Part shown: in pieces, positions 36,913 to 49,139 of the stretch
Layout of the letters: the number at the start of each line of letters is the position of its first letter
Position numbering within the stretch: position 1 is the stretch's first letter
Source: Hoplostethus atlanticus
Taxonomy: Eukaryota > Chordata > Actinopteri > Trachichthyiformes > Trachichthyidae
DNA length: 64,000 bases
Direction: 5' to 3'
Assembly (NCBI GenBank): GCA_034670405.1
Contig: JAXDDX010000062.1
Span: forward strand, 930,001-994,000
Made by a program: the position numbers and the translations under genes
Notes under the pieces: model-generated
Seen by the model: the letters and a program-made list of their open reading frames with translations, nothing else
The model's database searches: none
Told to the model about the DNA's origin: nothing

Positions 36913-38054
36913 AAGCTGCAATATGCAACTTTTCGCCTTGAGGCAAAAAGTGTTTGTTAGTCCCTCAGTTGGTTGATCAAGCTCCTGCTCCGCCACTTGT
37001 CACTCATCTTGATGAGCTGTCTACCTTGAAACTGCATCTAGTCTTAGGCTGATGTAACCGGAATCCATGAAGCCACACAACAGGCGTTGAAGAAGCAGAC
37101 AGCAATTGGCAATAAAAAAGAAAGCAATGCCAATGTTTACGTGTCTTTTCCTGCTGCACATTTAGCTTCACTCTACTTTCTTTTCTTAATGCTTTTCATT
37201 GTTGTTGTTGCTATGAAATCCCTGCTCTGGACACTGGCCTCGCCTTGATAGCCACAACCCAGTAGTGATGGGTCGATTCACAAATCAATCATTCATTTTA
37301 ATGACGCTTTAAGTGAACAAGTCGAATCGGTCCGTGGTTGGACTGTGCTCTGTAAACACAGTTTACAGTACAGAGACAGTTGTTATCTGTCTACCTTGGC
37401 AACTGGTTACTCTCCAAAACTGGGTTTTATCAACCACAGACACAACAAAATCTCAAACTTCCGTGTTCATTAATTTATTGTCGTCATTATGTGAAACAGC
37501 ACACTGCTATCTTTACGATTTGTTCAGTTGGTTCAGTTGATAGTGTATGGGTTAGTAGCTCATCTTGCGTTCAGACTGACAGAACTGTTCAGGCAGGCAG
37601 GCATTACCACCTTTTGGTCAAAAGACATGATACAGATGTGAGTGTTTTGTTCGTTCAATGGGTGTGCACTCCAATTAATGCACCAATTGTGTATACTGTG
37701 AGCATTTGAGCATAAAGTCCTGTTTTTACATGAGACAAAAAGCAAGTTAGCAACAGCTGCTGAATCGAGCAGAGCCTATTAGGCCAACTTGTTGCATTTT
37801 TACAGCTGTAAAATAGTCACAATTCACGGCCAAAGTGTCAGCTACAAAATTGTAATTTTTACAAACCAATTCATTGGTTTCGGACAACCCAAAACAATCG
37901 AGTTAGTTAGAAGAATTGGCCTCACCACCACTACAGCCCACCTCACCACTGGCCACGCCCATACGACACGATACAGAAATGGTATAGATAATGTAAAATA
38001 TATCCTATTTATTTATTGTGATTTTACTGTGAAAAAGTTGCATATTGCAGCTTT
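36913..38054. mobile_element. Probable DNA transposon bounded by a 21-bp inverted repeat
   Basis: The sequence aagctgcaatatgcaactttt at 36913-36933 reappears as its reverse complement at about 38034-38054, giving an element of about 1.14 kb. 'Gctgcaatatgcaactttt' is a phrase recurrent at the ends of fish non-autonomous DNA elements. No transposase was found inside and the target duplication is not clear, so the superfamily is unassigned. Confidence 0.5.
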
Positions 38055-38419
38055 AAAGTCTTACCCCATAAAATCACATATAATGTTAGGTATATGTATA
38101 AACACACACCTGTGACCGCATTACAGTTAAATACCAATGTGCTAAGCAAAAAACAGCACTCATATGTTTAGCTACCGTCCAAGAGCAATAACATTTAATT
38201 ATTACTGAATAAAAATAAGATTTCTTTAACATTTGGCGCTTTTTTTATTCCAATGTTATGTCACCACCATGTTACATGTAGGTGTTGCGTCATGCCTAAC
38301 AACTTAGTTGATGTGAAATCACCCTGGGTGCTTGTTGCTTGAATACTCTATACTTTAAGTAATGGTCTATGCTGGTACAGACACGGCCCCCCTCAGCTAT
38401 TACAATGCTCTTCACGGCT

Positions 38420-39089
38420 GAACTTCAAAAGAACAGTGGTTTTAAGCAGCAGCATGAGGCAATATTGCGCAATCGGCGCATGCCACACGGGACATTTCCT
38501 ACGTGTCAGCACAACTGAGGCGAAAAGAGGAGCTGGGACCCCGGTAAGGGAGAATAGCGCAGGGAGATGCACCGCTTCACCATTTACTCTTAATTTGCAA
38601 CTGTATCCCTCCTCGCGACACGAGTTAACGAAAAGTGCGAGTGCAATTAGAGCGAAGTGTAATTTACTCGGTGCTCACTATTGACCGACAGACAGTCTGT
38701 ACACCGGCTTATCTGCGACTGACTGACAGCTCTCGGAGGACTACCCTGTGAGTCGAGGTCTCGCTGTAATAAGGAGGTAAGGGGAATCCCGTGCCATCCA
38801 TGCGCGTCTGATAGTCTATAGACCCTTTTCCACACAATGATTCACGCTTACTCGTCATTACGAGGGGAGGGTCCCCTAATGGGGACATCTCAGTGGTCAG
38901 TTCTGTACCTGGCGACCACCTCCTTCACGCGCCCCGTGCAACCCGTTATTTAAACACCACCACGAGGTGAAATATCTGCAGTCAAGTGGTTATTATAATA
39001 ACCCCAGTATAATTAGGACGCCCGTTAATTGAGCACGCAGACTGCAGCAGAATAATCTATCAATCAATACAAATCAGCCAAAGACAAAC
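38420..39089 (+). promoter_or_regulatory. pmt: Probable pmt promoter and 5' UTR
   Basis: This stretch is GC-richer and freer of repeats than its surroundings and lies immediately before the proposed first coding exon. A TATA-like TATTTAAA occurs at 38947-38954. A start site about 25-30 bases downstream would give a 5' UTR of roughly 110 bases. The region also contains a near-palindromic gttattataataac at 38987-39000. Inferred from position and motif only. Confidence 0.4.
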
Positions 39090-42000
39090 ATGGACAAAGG
39101 TATGAGCAGGGTAAAACTGGTCTATCATCATCCTTTGCTCTATGAACAGTTTCTGTAAATTTTTGTGTAAGTTTTGGTTTGGATGGTTTGTTGGAGTTGC
39201 CATGTGCTGAAGTAATCCTGCTTAATGCTTTTACCCATCTTGTTATTGATGGGATAGAGGTTACTTTCTTAATGATATATGTGGAATGGAGAGGAATCAA
39301 ACGGATGTAAGGTATATGAGGAGAGGGTCTTTTAAGGAGAAAACATAATTCTGAAAATGAAAAATGAATTATTTGTCTCATGATCATGACCTGAGGTCTA
39401 ATCAGTCCTGATGGCCTTCAGTAACGATGGGAGCATTACCACTTGTAAAGGTAGAATAAGATAAAACTGGGATTTTGTTTTATGTCTCTGGCCTGAGAAT
39501 TCCTCATGTTTTGTAGTCAGTACTGTGTAGTATCTTGTTATACAATTGGGAAGGCACTGGCAGCAACATTGGAATACAGTTAAATTGATGATTTTGACCA
39601 TCAATAATTCACATGAGAAAAAGCACAGTGGTGAACTTCTTTTTTTAAATTGTGGAAAGACCAGTACAAAAGGACCAGTACAATATTGTATTGTATTATT
39701 ACAATACAATATTGTATAAAATGTAGAAAATTGTCATAGTAGCTGTGGAGTTTCCACATTGGTGTATTGTTTTGAGATTGTTGTAATCAGATTTGACAGA
39801 GTGTTAATCTCTGTGCCAGGCAGAACTGCTTTCCATGGGGTTTTAGGTTTGAAGACTCCAAAGTTCAGTTGCAGGCAATACTGAAATGTACAATATCACA
39901 GTGTACAATTTGTATTCTAAAACTACTGGAAATCACTTGAGGTGCCTTTTATCTCTTGGATATACACAACAAATGAATCATAAATGTAGTGAGGAGAATT
40001 TCTTTGACACAACACGCCTGAAGAAATGCAATTAGCAAAACCTGTATCCTCATTTAAGAAACAATCAATACTTCATTTTAAAACTTTCATTTAACTCATT
40101 CATTATGCTATAGTGGTATGGTTGATTCCTTTGATGGAATCCAATTTGATTTCAGAATTTTGTTAAATTCATATTGTTATTACTATTACTACCACTACTG
40201 TCATACTTAGTCTTTAATGGTGTCTTAGTACTATAATTGCTAGTCTGTTTTTCCTTTTTTCCTTGTATTTCACAGCAGTTTATTAAGAAAGTGCCTCTTA
40301 TCCTTTGTCATCTTCTTCTTCTTGCCCTCTTGTTCTTACTACTATTATTAGTGTATGTGTAGTGCTATTCGTATATATACAAACAGTATCTTTCCTGCTT
40401 GCCTAATTGGCCCGTCTGGGCGCCTCCCCAACAGTCCGTAGCACCATGACAGAGTTCTGGAAGGAGCACTCCAAGGACGCCACGGTGGAGGAGATGATGC
40501 TGGACTCCCACGCCAAGGAGCTGACCAAGCAGGAGCTGCCTGAGATCGTCTCCCTGCTGCCCAGTCTGGCTGGAAAGAGGGTCCTGGAGCTGGGAGCCGG
40601 TATCGGGTGAGTATACACGTGGATAAGTCAGTCTGTGGGAAAGGGGAGTGTGTGTGTGTGTGTGCTTGTGGGAGAGAGATAGAGGAGGTTGTGTGGGTTA
40701 TATACCCTGATAATGCGTCCTTGGTCCTGCGTCCTTTTCACATGAAAAGTGTGAAATGTGTGTGGGTGTGTGTGTGTGTGTGTGTGTCAGTGTGTGTGAT
40801 CATTTTAGGCGAAATTTTGCACTGTGCTAGCACCCTTGTGCACATACAAGTCAGATACCACAAACAGCATAGATTGCTTTTCATCAAGCAGGCACACATC
40901 TGTTATCTATTTCTGTTCTAAGCAGACTCATTCATGCACTCTCACTCACACAGACAGACATGACCGGCGTCAGTGGACAGGAACATGTAGACCGGGAGAA
41001 CAGAACATGCAGGACAACAGGCAAAATGCTATGTATCCATTGGCAGGAACCTGAGCTAGGGTGAGCTAACTGGTCTGGTCTGAATGCTTACTCTGAGAAG
41101 AGACTGAGCCACTCCCTGAATGCGCAAGGCTAAAAGAGTAAAGATTTCGATAGAGACTGCCTCTCTGATTGAGGCAGGCAGACTGTTCCAGAGATGGGGA
41201 GCCCGGTAGGAAAAGGCTCTGTTACCAGCAGTTTTCTTTTTGACTGGTGGGATAGACAGGTAGCCAGCGTCCTGTGATCTCAGGGCGCGTGGTGGTTTAT
41301 ATAGTGTGATAAGTTGGACGGTGCCATCCCACATAATGATTTACACACACACCACACACACACACATTAAACACTCTCCACTGTGCCCCTCCAGTCGCTA
41401 CACCGACCACCTGCTGACCAAGGCCGACCAAGTGACGGCTGTGGACTTCATGGAAAGCTTTGTGGAGAAGAACAGACAGGAGAACAGTCACCATAGTAAT
41501 GGCACCTTCATCCAAGCCGACGTCACAAAGCTGGACTTCCCTAAAAACAGGTTGTGTATTTTCTCATGAAATCTTTCGGTATTTGCTTGTTAGCATTGTT
41601 AGCATTCCTCATTGAGACCGAGGGGCACAACTAGCCTCAAGCTTCAAGGATACTGATACTGTAAAATTGAATGCAGCAATGTGACGAGTGCCCGGTACAA
41701 AAATAACCGACTAAAATTCAAAATGTCAAAGTATTCCTTACAAAAGAACATGTCACACCATAACTCCTCAGCTTTGACGTGATCTTCTCCAACTGGCTGC
41801 TGATGTACCTGAGTGACGAGGAGCTCACGTCCTTGGTAGAGAAGATGCTGAGCTGGTTGACGCCTCGCGGCTTCCTCTTCTTCAGGGAATCCTGCAACCA
41901 CCAGTCAGGTACTGAGCTTACCATGAAACTGCCTCAGTCCTGTTTCATCATATGTATTCATGAAATCTGTACAAACGAATGCATGATGGAACACGTAATA

Positions 42001-44980
42001 TTCATCTATTCAGGATATGATAGTAGGTGTTGGTGATAAGATATCTATTTTCTAAGTCATTTAGTCTGGTGGGAAACAAATCTACCAATAGGTTGATAAT
42101 TTCACAAAGCAACTTGTTTCAACTTGTTTGATATTTGATACATGTGACATTATCTGGATATGAGGGAAGTTACCTGACTTCTCGAAACAGGTTCAACTGT
42201 ATTGAAACTGACTTGTTCACGATGCAAAACTAGACTAGATGTCTTGTTACGTTGGATATGTTTCACAATTCATCAATGTTTCCATCATCAATGTACCGTA
42301 TAACTTTTGTATGGCTTCCTATCAGTTTGGTGTATAATAAGGAGAAACATCCATTTTAACTCTCTACCCAGGCGATTGTAAGAGGGACTTCAACCCCACC
42401 CAGTACCGCACTCAGGCACAATACAGCCACCTGATGACATCAGCACAGTGGGAGGAGCCAGAGGGGCCAGAGAAGTTTGGTTTCGACATTGTGTTGACCA
42501 AGACAGTTCAGACCTATATTAAGGTATACCGTAATACCGAGACCCCCCTCCCTCCTCTCTCCCCCTTCTCCTCTTTCTCATCCTGTGCCTCCTCCTTCTC
42601 CAGATGAAGAACAACCAGAATCAGATCTGCTGGCTGCTGGAGAAGGCGTCCCGCTCCTCGACCACCAAGGGCGGCTTCACCACGTTCCAGCAGTTCCTGG
42701 ACAACCAGCAGTACACCCGCCGTGGCATCCTGCGCTACGAGAAGATGTTCGGGGCCGGATACGTCAGCACAGGAGGGCCCAGCACCACCAAGGTAGGCAT
42801 AAAGTCTAGAAAAGACGAAAGCTTTGGGAGACAGAATGACAGAAGAGCTGAAGTCTTCCAGAAATAACAAGGTGGGTTTGTTTCCTATTTCAGTAGGTTA
42901 AAGAATGAGCCAGTTTGCTCTTTGTGGTAACAGGAGTTTGTGGACCTCCTGCACCTGAAGCCCGGTCAGAAGGTGCTGGACATCGGCTGTGGCATCGGTG
43001 GGGGAAACTTCTACATGGCAAAGGTAAGAGCCAAGGGAACTGACATAATGAGGGTCTGCTTGACGACTGTGAAGGTGATACTGGATGTTGTTGGTAATTA
43101 TAATGATGATGATGAGTATAGTGATGACTTTGATTATGATAATGGTTCTCTTTCAGACATTTGGAGTCGAGGTCCTTGGCTTGGACCTGTCAGAAAACAT
43201 GGTGGACATTGCCATGGAGAGGGCAATCAGTGAGAAGCTGGCACTGGTAAGTCTGACTGTGGCACTGATACCATATCTCACTGGTCAAGAGGAAGTTCAG
43301 TTAAACACACAATGTGTAACTCAAACATAAACCACAGGGTAGAAACGGGGACATTTTTTTCACTTTCATATTAATGGTTTAAAAAAGAAATCAGTAACTT
43401 TACCACCTCTCCCCTGCCTCAGGTCCACTTTGAGGTGGCCGATGCCACCAAGCGGTCGTTCCCAGAGGGTTCCTTTGACGTGATCTACAGCAGAGACACC
43501 ATCCTACACATAGATGACAAACTGGCCCTTTTCAAACGCTTCCACGTGAGTTGCTCCTCATACTCTACTCAGTGGGATTGGGTTTCATTCAAAGCATTTT
43601 CTTTGACTTTAAGAGTTAGTTTGTAAAGGACATCGGAGTCTATTACGTCACTTTATGGTTGATCTGGTCCAACTTTATTGACTTATTATTTCACTCTCTT
43701 TGCACTTTGTGTCCAGTCATGGTTGAAGCCAGGAGGTAAGTTGCTGATTACTGACTACTGCTGTGGGGAGAAGCCCTGGACACCTCAGTTCCTGGCCTAC
43801 GTCAAACAGAGAGGCTACATTCTCTACACAACATCACAGTATGGAAAGGTAAACATTTAATTCCATGTTACATACATTTAATACCTGTGCAATAAAAGGA
43901 CAAAAATGTGTCTTGACATTGATTACGTATTACAAATAGCATTTTGTGAAGGCCCAACATCGGTTTAGGGACAGCTAGGTATGTATCAGTGGCGGTCGAC
44001 CAATAGAGGGTGCTAGGGTGCCGTGCCACCACGGTAAAGGTAAATATTGTATAGTTACTGAGTGAAACATATAATCTGCAATAAAATGTAGATTAAAAAT
44101 GTTCTACGTTGTAGACAGTTACTGATAGGTCACATATTTCTGGCCTGGGGCCAATACAAGATACAACAATACAAGAGATAGGGCTTGGAGGGGCGCCTGG
44201 CACTATCACCCAAAGCATTTATCTGAATGCTGCGGATTGTCCATACCACCAACCACTGGGTGGCAGCAGAGAGCGTACATCTGACATAAAACATGCTAGA
44301 GTCGTTGAGCAAGTGGAGTTGGAAGAGCCTTGAAACGGATGGAGATTGTAAATTAGCTAGCTAACATGGAGAGAGAAAATTCAGTGAAGTCACTAAAGGA
44401 AACAACTTTTGAGAGAAGAACATTGCGAGAGAAGCTAAGAGTCATTATAAATAAATTGGATGAAATACATGTTAGTACATGTTCGCTTGATTTTTGGCAC
44501 AGCAGTCCGTGGAGAAAATTCCACTAGCCACCACTGGTATGTACGCTATGCTGCATGTGTAAAGTAAAATGAGCTATTTACCTGTGGTCATTCTGGTCTG
44601 TCTCCTGCTGACTGTCTCCCTTCCTGTAGTTCATTGAGCAGGCTGGTTTCTGCAACGTGCGAGCGGAGGACCGCACAGCTCAGTTCATCCAAGTGATTAA
44701 GACAGAGCTAGAGAGAGCAGAAGCCATCAAGGATGAGTTCATTGAGGTAAGAATGCAGATACGAAGTTAAGTAAACACCATTTGTTTATATTGATTGTAC
44801 ACGCAAATGTACGTGTACGCTTACATTCATTGGATGACGGCTCATCATACATTCCTCCATCCTGTCTAGGAATTCTCAGAAAAGGACTATTTTGACATAG
44901 TGAACGGATGGGGTGGCAAACTGCAACGCTGCGACACTGGAGACCAACGATGGGGACTTTTCTATGCAACAAAAGACTGA
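39090..44980 (+). CDS. pmt: pmt, phosphoethanolamine N-methyltransferase (tandem, two-domain), complete gene
   Basis: This enzyme uses S-adenosylmethionine to methylate phosphoethanolamine three times to phosphocholine in the cytosol, feeding phosphatidylcholine synthesis. Coding exons: 39090-39099, 40435-40606, 41395-41550, 41772-41908, 42372-42523, 42604-42792, 42934-43023, 43157-43246, 43423-43545, 43717-43848, 44630-44746 and 44870-44980. All junctions are GT-AG and in phase, giving 492 residues. Domain 1 has the SAM motif VLELGAGIG (about 53-61) and [13 protein letters not shown] (about 114-126). The linker ends in [14 protein letters not shown] (254-267), holding the tyrosines of the PMT active site. 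Domain 2 has [11 protein letters not shown] (286-296), [12 protein letters not shown] (352-363, with the family's His) and [13 protein letters not shown]. The C-terminus [11 protein letters not shown] is typical. Both domains look intact, as in plant PEAMT. The 10-nt first exon (MDK, then V across the junction) is the least certain part; the in-frame ATG at 40446 gives 485 residues. Introns hold a LINE fragment and a hAT element. Confidence 0.95.
40941..41020. repeat. Short dispersed repeat shared with a morc4 intron
   Basis: The phrase 'atgtagaccgggagaacag', with flanking cacacagacagac and ending in acatg, occurs here and again at about 51550-51610 in a morc4 intron with a few differences. 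It is probably part of an unrecognised interspersed repeat. Confidence 0.5.
41056..41334 (-). mobile_element. LINE ORF2 C-terminal fragment inside pmt intron 2
   Basis: A 92-codon open frame on the minus strand contains [18 protein letters not shown] followed by [21 protein letters not shown]. This is the characteristic closing segment of reverse-transcriptase ORF2 of L2/CR1/Rex-type fish non-LTR retrotransposons (roughly LRSxDxGxLxVP...RAFSxxAPxLWNSLPxxIR). Only the 3' end is present, as expected from 5'-truncated insertion, and it lies antisense to pmt. It is still open, so it is fairly young or lucky. Confidence 0.8.
43987..44536 (+). mobile_element. Non-autonomous hAT transposon in pmt intron 10, with 8-bp target duplication
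   Basis: The left end begins CAGTGGCGG and the right end finishes CCACCACTG, an imperfect terminal inverted repeat of hAT form. Flanking 8-mers are GTATGTAT (43979-43986) and GTATGTAC (44537-44544), an 8-bp target duplication with one mismatch. Inside, 44366 onward encodes [20 protein letters not shown] then REKLRVI, resembling the N-terminus of ZMYM-like hAT transposases (SVKSL...FExxxLxEKLRV). Most of the transposase is deleted. Confidence 0.8.
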
Positions 44981-45500
44981 GTGACTGCAGTCAGAGAGGA
45001 GGAGAGAGTATGAAGATAGAGGATGGGACAGAGAGAATGCCTCTTTCCTTGTGGGACAGTATTCTGTGCCTTGTTCTGTGCTGGACTGACTGCTATCTGA
45101 TGCAGATTAAACTGTCATTGTGCCAGTCATTCTCAAACTTTATTGTGCTTGTATCATCGGTTTTGTGAAGAGATTCCAGCATTATTTTCAGCCATCATGT
45201 CAGACCCATAGCTCTTTTTAAGATGATTTAATTCAACAGATTCAGTGCAGATTCAGCTTGTTACTTTTGATAAAGTACGCATTTTCCAACACACTGTAGT
45301 TTGATATAATTTTGCTAATACAAATTAGATAACACTGGTTATTGATTTCCAATAATTATGTTATTATAATGTCCATGCTTTTGGAAAATACAGTACATAG
45401 TCTGCCATATTCCCAGCCACAACCTCTACTTGTCTCCCTCTCATTTCTAATGACTGTTCAAAGAAGAATTGGGAATAAAAGATGATCACTCATCTTGAGT
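44981..45500 (+). terminator. pmt: pmt 3' UTR with AATAAA polyadenylation signal
   Basis: The stop TGA is at 44978-44980. The first canonical AATAAA downstream is at 45474-45479 (in gggaataaaagatgatc), preceded by a plain AT-rich UTR. An ATTAAA near 45107 is an alternative nearer site. Confidence 0.55.
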
Positions 45501-45530
45501 GAAAGAAAACAATATAGTTAAGGAGCAGTG

Positions 45531-45531
<1 letters not shown>

Positions 45532-45577
<46 letters not shown>
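45532..45577. repeat. (ATT)n microsatellite
   Basis: Fifteen uninterrupted ATT units. Confidence 0.9.
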
Positions 45578-45578
<1 letters not shown>

Positions 45579-48041
45579 GACTCATCGTGAAGTTGGCGAT
45601 GAAAAGCAAGGGGCACATTTGGATCACAGCAACTTACTCTTGATCTCATAATCAAATTAATTCCCTGATTGGACCGTCAAACTCACTATCTGATTGGAGG
45701 GGCAGTAGCGCTCCTATTGGTCAGTCAAATTTGCAGGCAAAATGGGGTCAAAAATCCAAAGTTGCAAAACACAGTTCACACAAATAGAAGAGGAGATGCG
45801 TGCTTAGTTTTACACTGTGACACTAGGCAACTCAAACTTTTCACACATTTGCAACATATCATTTACAACTACAAATCTTTCTATAAATGTTTAAAACAAA
45901 TTCTATTTGTTCAAAATGTTTTTACACATTTGTGGACATTCCAATATTTTGGAAAGTTGTATTTATATTTGTGAATATCTGTTTTACAAGCTCAAAATCT
46001 TTATGACCCTATTTTGATTCCATATGAAAACCTGGGGTCAGGGTCAAAGAATGATAACCTGTCTGACATGTTAAGCAAGAGCATAGTGCCAAATAGAAGC
46101 TGCTGCCACATTACTGATGACATGTCTTTCTGTTAGTTAATCTTGACAGTTACTGTTTAACCAAAATGAAAAACTAACATTGATGCAATGAGCTAATGCA
46201 GTGTCAGCCTGTCAGCAAAGATCTCTTCAGTAAACCTAAACCCCTGAGTCAGTGTGTAGGCCTGGCCCAATGCCAGCATGCACTGTTCAAATACAATGAA
46301 AGCAGTGTAAGTAGGTAGGTAGGTAAGTACTCACTGGGGGGAAATCTCTATGTTATAGCAGCCGAGACATAGAATAACAAAACTAAGAATAAAAATTACA
46401 ATAGGAATAGTAAAAATAAAGATTAGAAAAAATATAAAGCTATACTCAAAAATAAAACAATACAAATATATACATCTGTAGCCAAGCTGCTACTACTGGG
46501 CTGAGACAGAGGCTGAGACAAGGAGTTTCAGGCAGGGCGGCAACGCCTAGCTTATTACTGTCCACACAACTAAACATTCACAAATAAACACTACAACAAG
46601 ACACAGGCTCCCTCGCCCTCCTCCGTGCTCACTGCGGTTTCAACTCTCTTTCTGCTACACAACACGCTCTCCTGGCGTGTCCCTGCTCACTGCGAACACA
46701 CAGACATTGGACAACTTCCCCACTGCCCGTCCCCAGTCAGTCCCCAGTCATGCACATGCACAGTGCAAAAAAGTGTTGGCGTGGTATACAGGGTGTAAGG
46801 TATACCCAGACAAAATGTCTCACAAACTAGGATTTAATGCTATCAACGCAGTATTTTATTATTGTATTAGTGTGTTTGGTTAATGACATGATAATCTTTA
46901 ACAATAGTCTACTGTACAAACATAAGTAGTAAGTGTATCATAGAGGCATAAACCTACTGATAGCTACTGATAGTAGTGTTTTTTAATTGGCCACATCAGT
47001 ATACAATTGATTCTTGATGTTTTGAACGTGATGTCCTTTTGCAAGACATTTGCGCTGTTTTGTATTTTGTGTCTGCCTTTTGTTTTGCGTTTAGAGGTTT
47101 GAGAAAACGTGAGAAAAACAATTGAGAAAAACTAAAAGGGACCAGCAAAAATGAAATTGGTCTATATTATATTTATATGTAAAACAAAAAGGCATGCCAC
47201 TCTTTGATGTGAAATAGAGTATCACACCAGTTCCATAGACCCCTTTCCATGTTTGCAAACAACTAAATGTGTGGCCTGTGCAGAGTCAAAAAGCTACTTT
47301 GTGATGTGACAATAACATGATAGTGAAAATAAAAGCGCAAATGTCTACAAGGTAATGATTATTTAATATTTTACCATGAAACCTGCACCTTTCATTCACC
47401 CAAACCTCAACAGCAAACAGGTGAGCTGAACATGCATGCTTGTGCTTATGCTTATCGGTTGAAAAAGAGGCTCTGGAAGGTGTTCAATTTTTTATTCTGG
47501 GTGCAGCAGATGAGAAGGCGTATCCCTCTCATACCGTGTTGTCAAGGTGAGTATTTAAGCTCACTAATGTGTGTTAACTGCAGATCTTGTACAGGAAGTC
47601 TACGTCACTGGATGTTTCATTTTATTTTACTTACTTACCACTGTTGTTGTTGCTCAGGACCCCAGCAATGATGTTGCGGGATCCAAAGGAGGGGAACCTG
47701 TTGCTGGTTGAGAGGAAAACAATCTACATGGATGGGATCAAGTTTTTAAAGAGGATAGCATGGACATATCATATGCCATGAGTACCTTCATGTCTCTTTA
47801 TTTTGTTTTTGGCATCAAGTATCGGAAAGAGCTTACTTTCATTGGAAGAATTTGTTCTTGGCAACAAAAACAACAATCCATTATCTATTTCCATAAAGAG
47901 TATACAACGCTGGAGTGGCGATTAGAATATTTGTAGCCACATTTTTTGTTTTGTTCGGCTTTTCTTTTGAGCCTCACAAAAAAGGGTGGGGGTTGTGTGA
48001 GTGGGTGGACTTAGAGATTGTGTTTATGAAGCATACATTTA

Positions 48042-48092
<51 letters not shown>
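48042..48092. repeat. (ATT)n microsatellite
   Basis: About seventeen uninterrupted ATT units. The poly-Ile stretch of the open frame covering it is an artefact of the repeat. Confidence 0.9.
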
Positions 48093-48095
<3 letters not shown>

Positions 48096-48278
48096 TTCTA
48101 AATAAAACTGCTGTCTATTCTATGTACATATACATTGTACATGCCTTTGCAGAATTACTACCTTCTACTAATAATTATATACAAAAGAACAGGTATGACT
48201 TAATTGTAACAATGATTAGGTTATGTAATAATGAGGGAAAAAATGATCATAGACAAAAATATATGGAGAGCATCTCAA

Positions 48279-48423
48279 GATTCTAAGTTAGAATGTAAAA
48301 TGGTTCTAGGCAGAACCTTTCTTGGAGGGGTCTCTGTAGAACCATTAGAATAAAAAATAGAACCAAAAAAGGTTCTCCCACAGGGGCAAGCCGAAGAACC
48401 ATTACTCTCATTTTCTTAGAGAG
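48279..48423. mobile_element. MITE with 'ggttct/agaacc' inverted ends
   Basis: The left end TTCTAAG...AAAATGGTTCT matches the reverse complement of the right end AGAACCATTACTC...TTCTTAGAG imperfectly over about 27 bases. Further ggttct/agaacc words lie inside. This matches the style of small fish DNA MITEs. Target duplication not resolved. Confidence 0.55.
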
Positions 48424-49139
48424 TAACCTCGGTCTGACATTAGTTAGTGATTTTTCTCGTTATCCCTATTATATCCCTATCCCTATTTTATTGTTTTGAG
48501 TTTTCTGTGGTTTCTTCTGTGGTTCTTCTGATTGTGTCTCACTTTCACTAGACAGACTTATCTGTCTGGCTAATCGAACGAGAGGAAGCACAAGCTTTTG
48601 TGTGCGTGTGGGTGCCTGTGCTCGCTAGCTAGTTAGCTACTGAGATCCAGAGCAGCTCCACCTCCAACAAATGTTTGGACCAATCTGCTAGGGGTGAGCA
48701 ATAGGGTTTAGGGAATAGGGTTTCCCAAATTGTCTCATTTCAAGGACCCCCCAGGCAGATACACTTGAAACCACACTGAATAAAGGTTTTGTCAGGGAGC
48801 CCATCTGAGAAGGTTTTTGTTGCCTGTCTGCACTACACAGTAGAGAAATAAGCCTCTAATCATAATAGCCATCCGTCCACATTTTTCTAGTGAATGAAGT
48901 ATGAGTGAAATAAAACTAATTTGAGGGCCCCCAGGGGCCCGGGACTCAACTTGGAGACCGACTGCCCTAGAATATTCGTAACCAGAAGCCCCAGGGAGTC
49001 TGTGAATGTTTGCCTGCCCAGCTTTCATTTTACAGATAACTTCCTCTTAAACGTGAAGGTCTAAGTACTGAGTTCACTACGCCCACTATCTGCGCAACGC
49101 ATGAAAACAGAGAGAGAGCTGGTGGTATATTTGCAAAAC

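Larger units (their letters stand above)
45500..49100. other. Intergenic interval between pmt and morc4
   Basis: No gene is supported. It contains two long (ATT)n arrays, an AT-rich stretch near 45.8-46.0 kb, a low-complexity (GTAG)n patch near 46.31 kb, and a MITE at 48.28 kb. A short exon-like piece at 47.65-47.78 kb is discussed among the rejected items. Confidence 0.5.

Noticed and set aside
47650..47780. Exon-like piece after a tttgctcag acceptor (GPQQ... / NDVAGSKGGEPVAG frame)
   Set aside because: The frame is short, no partner exon or family match was found, and a stop follows within about 15 codons in the most protein-like frame.
48010..48110. Poly-isoleucine ORF
   Set aside because: It is the (ATT)n microsatellite read in one frame.
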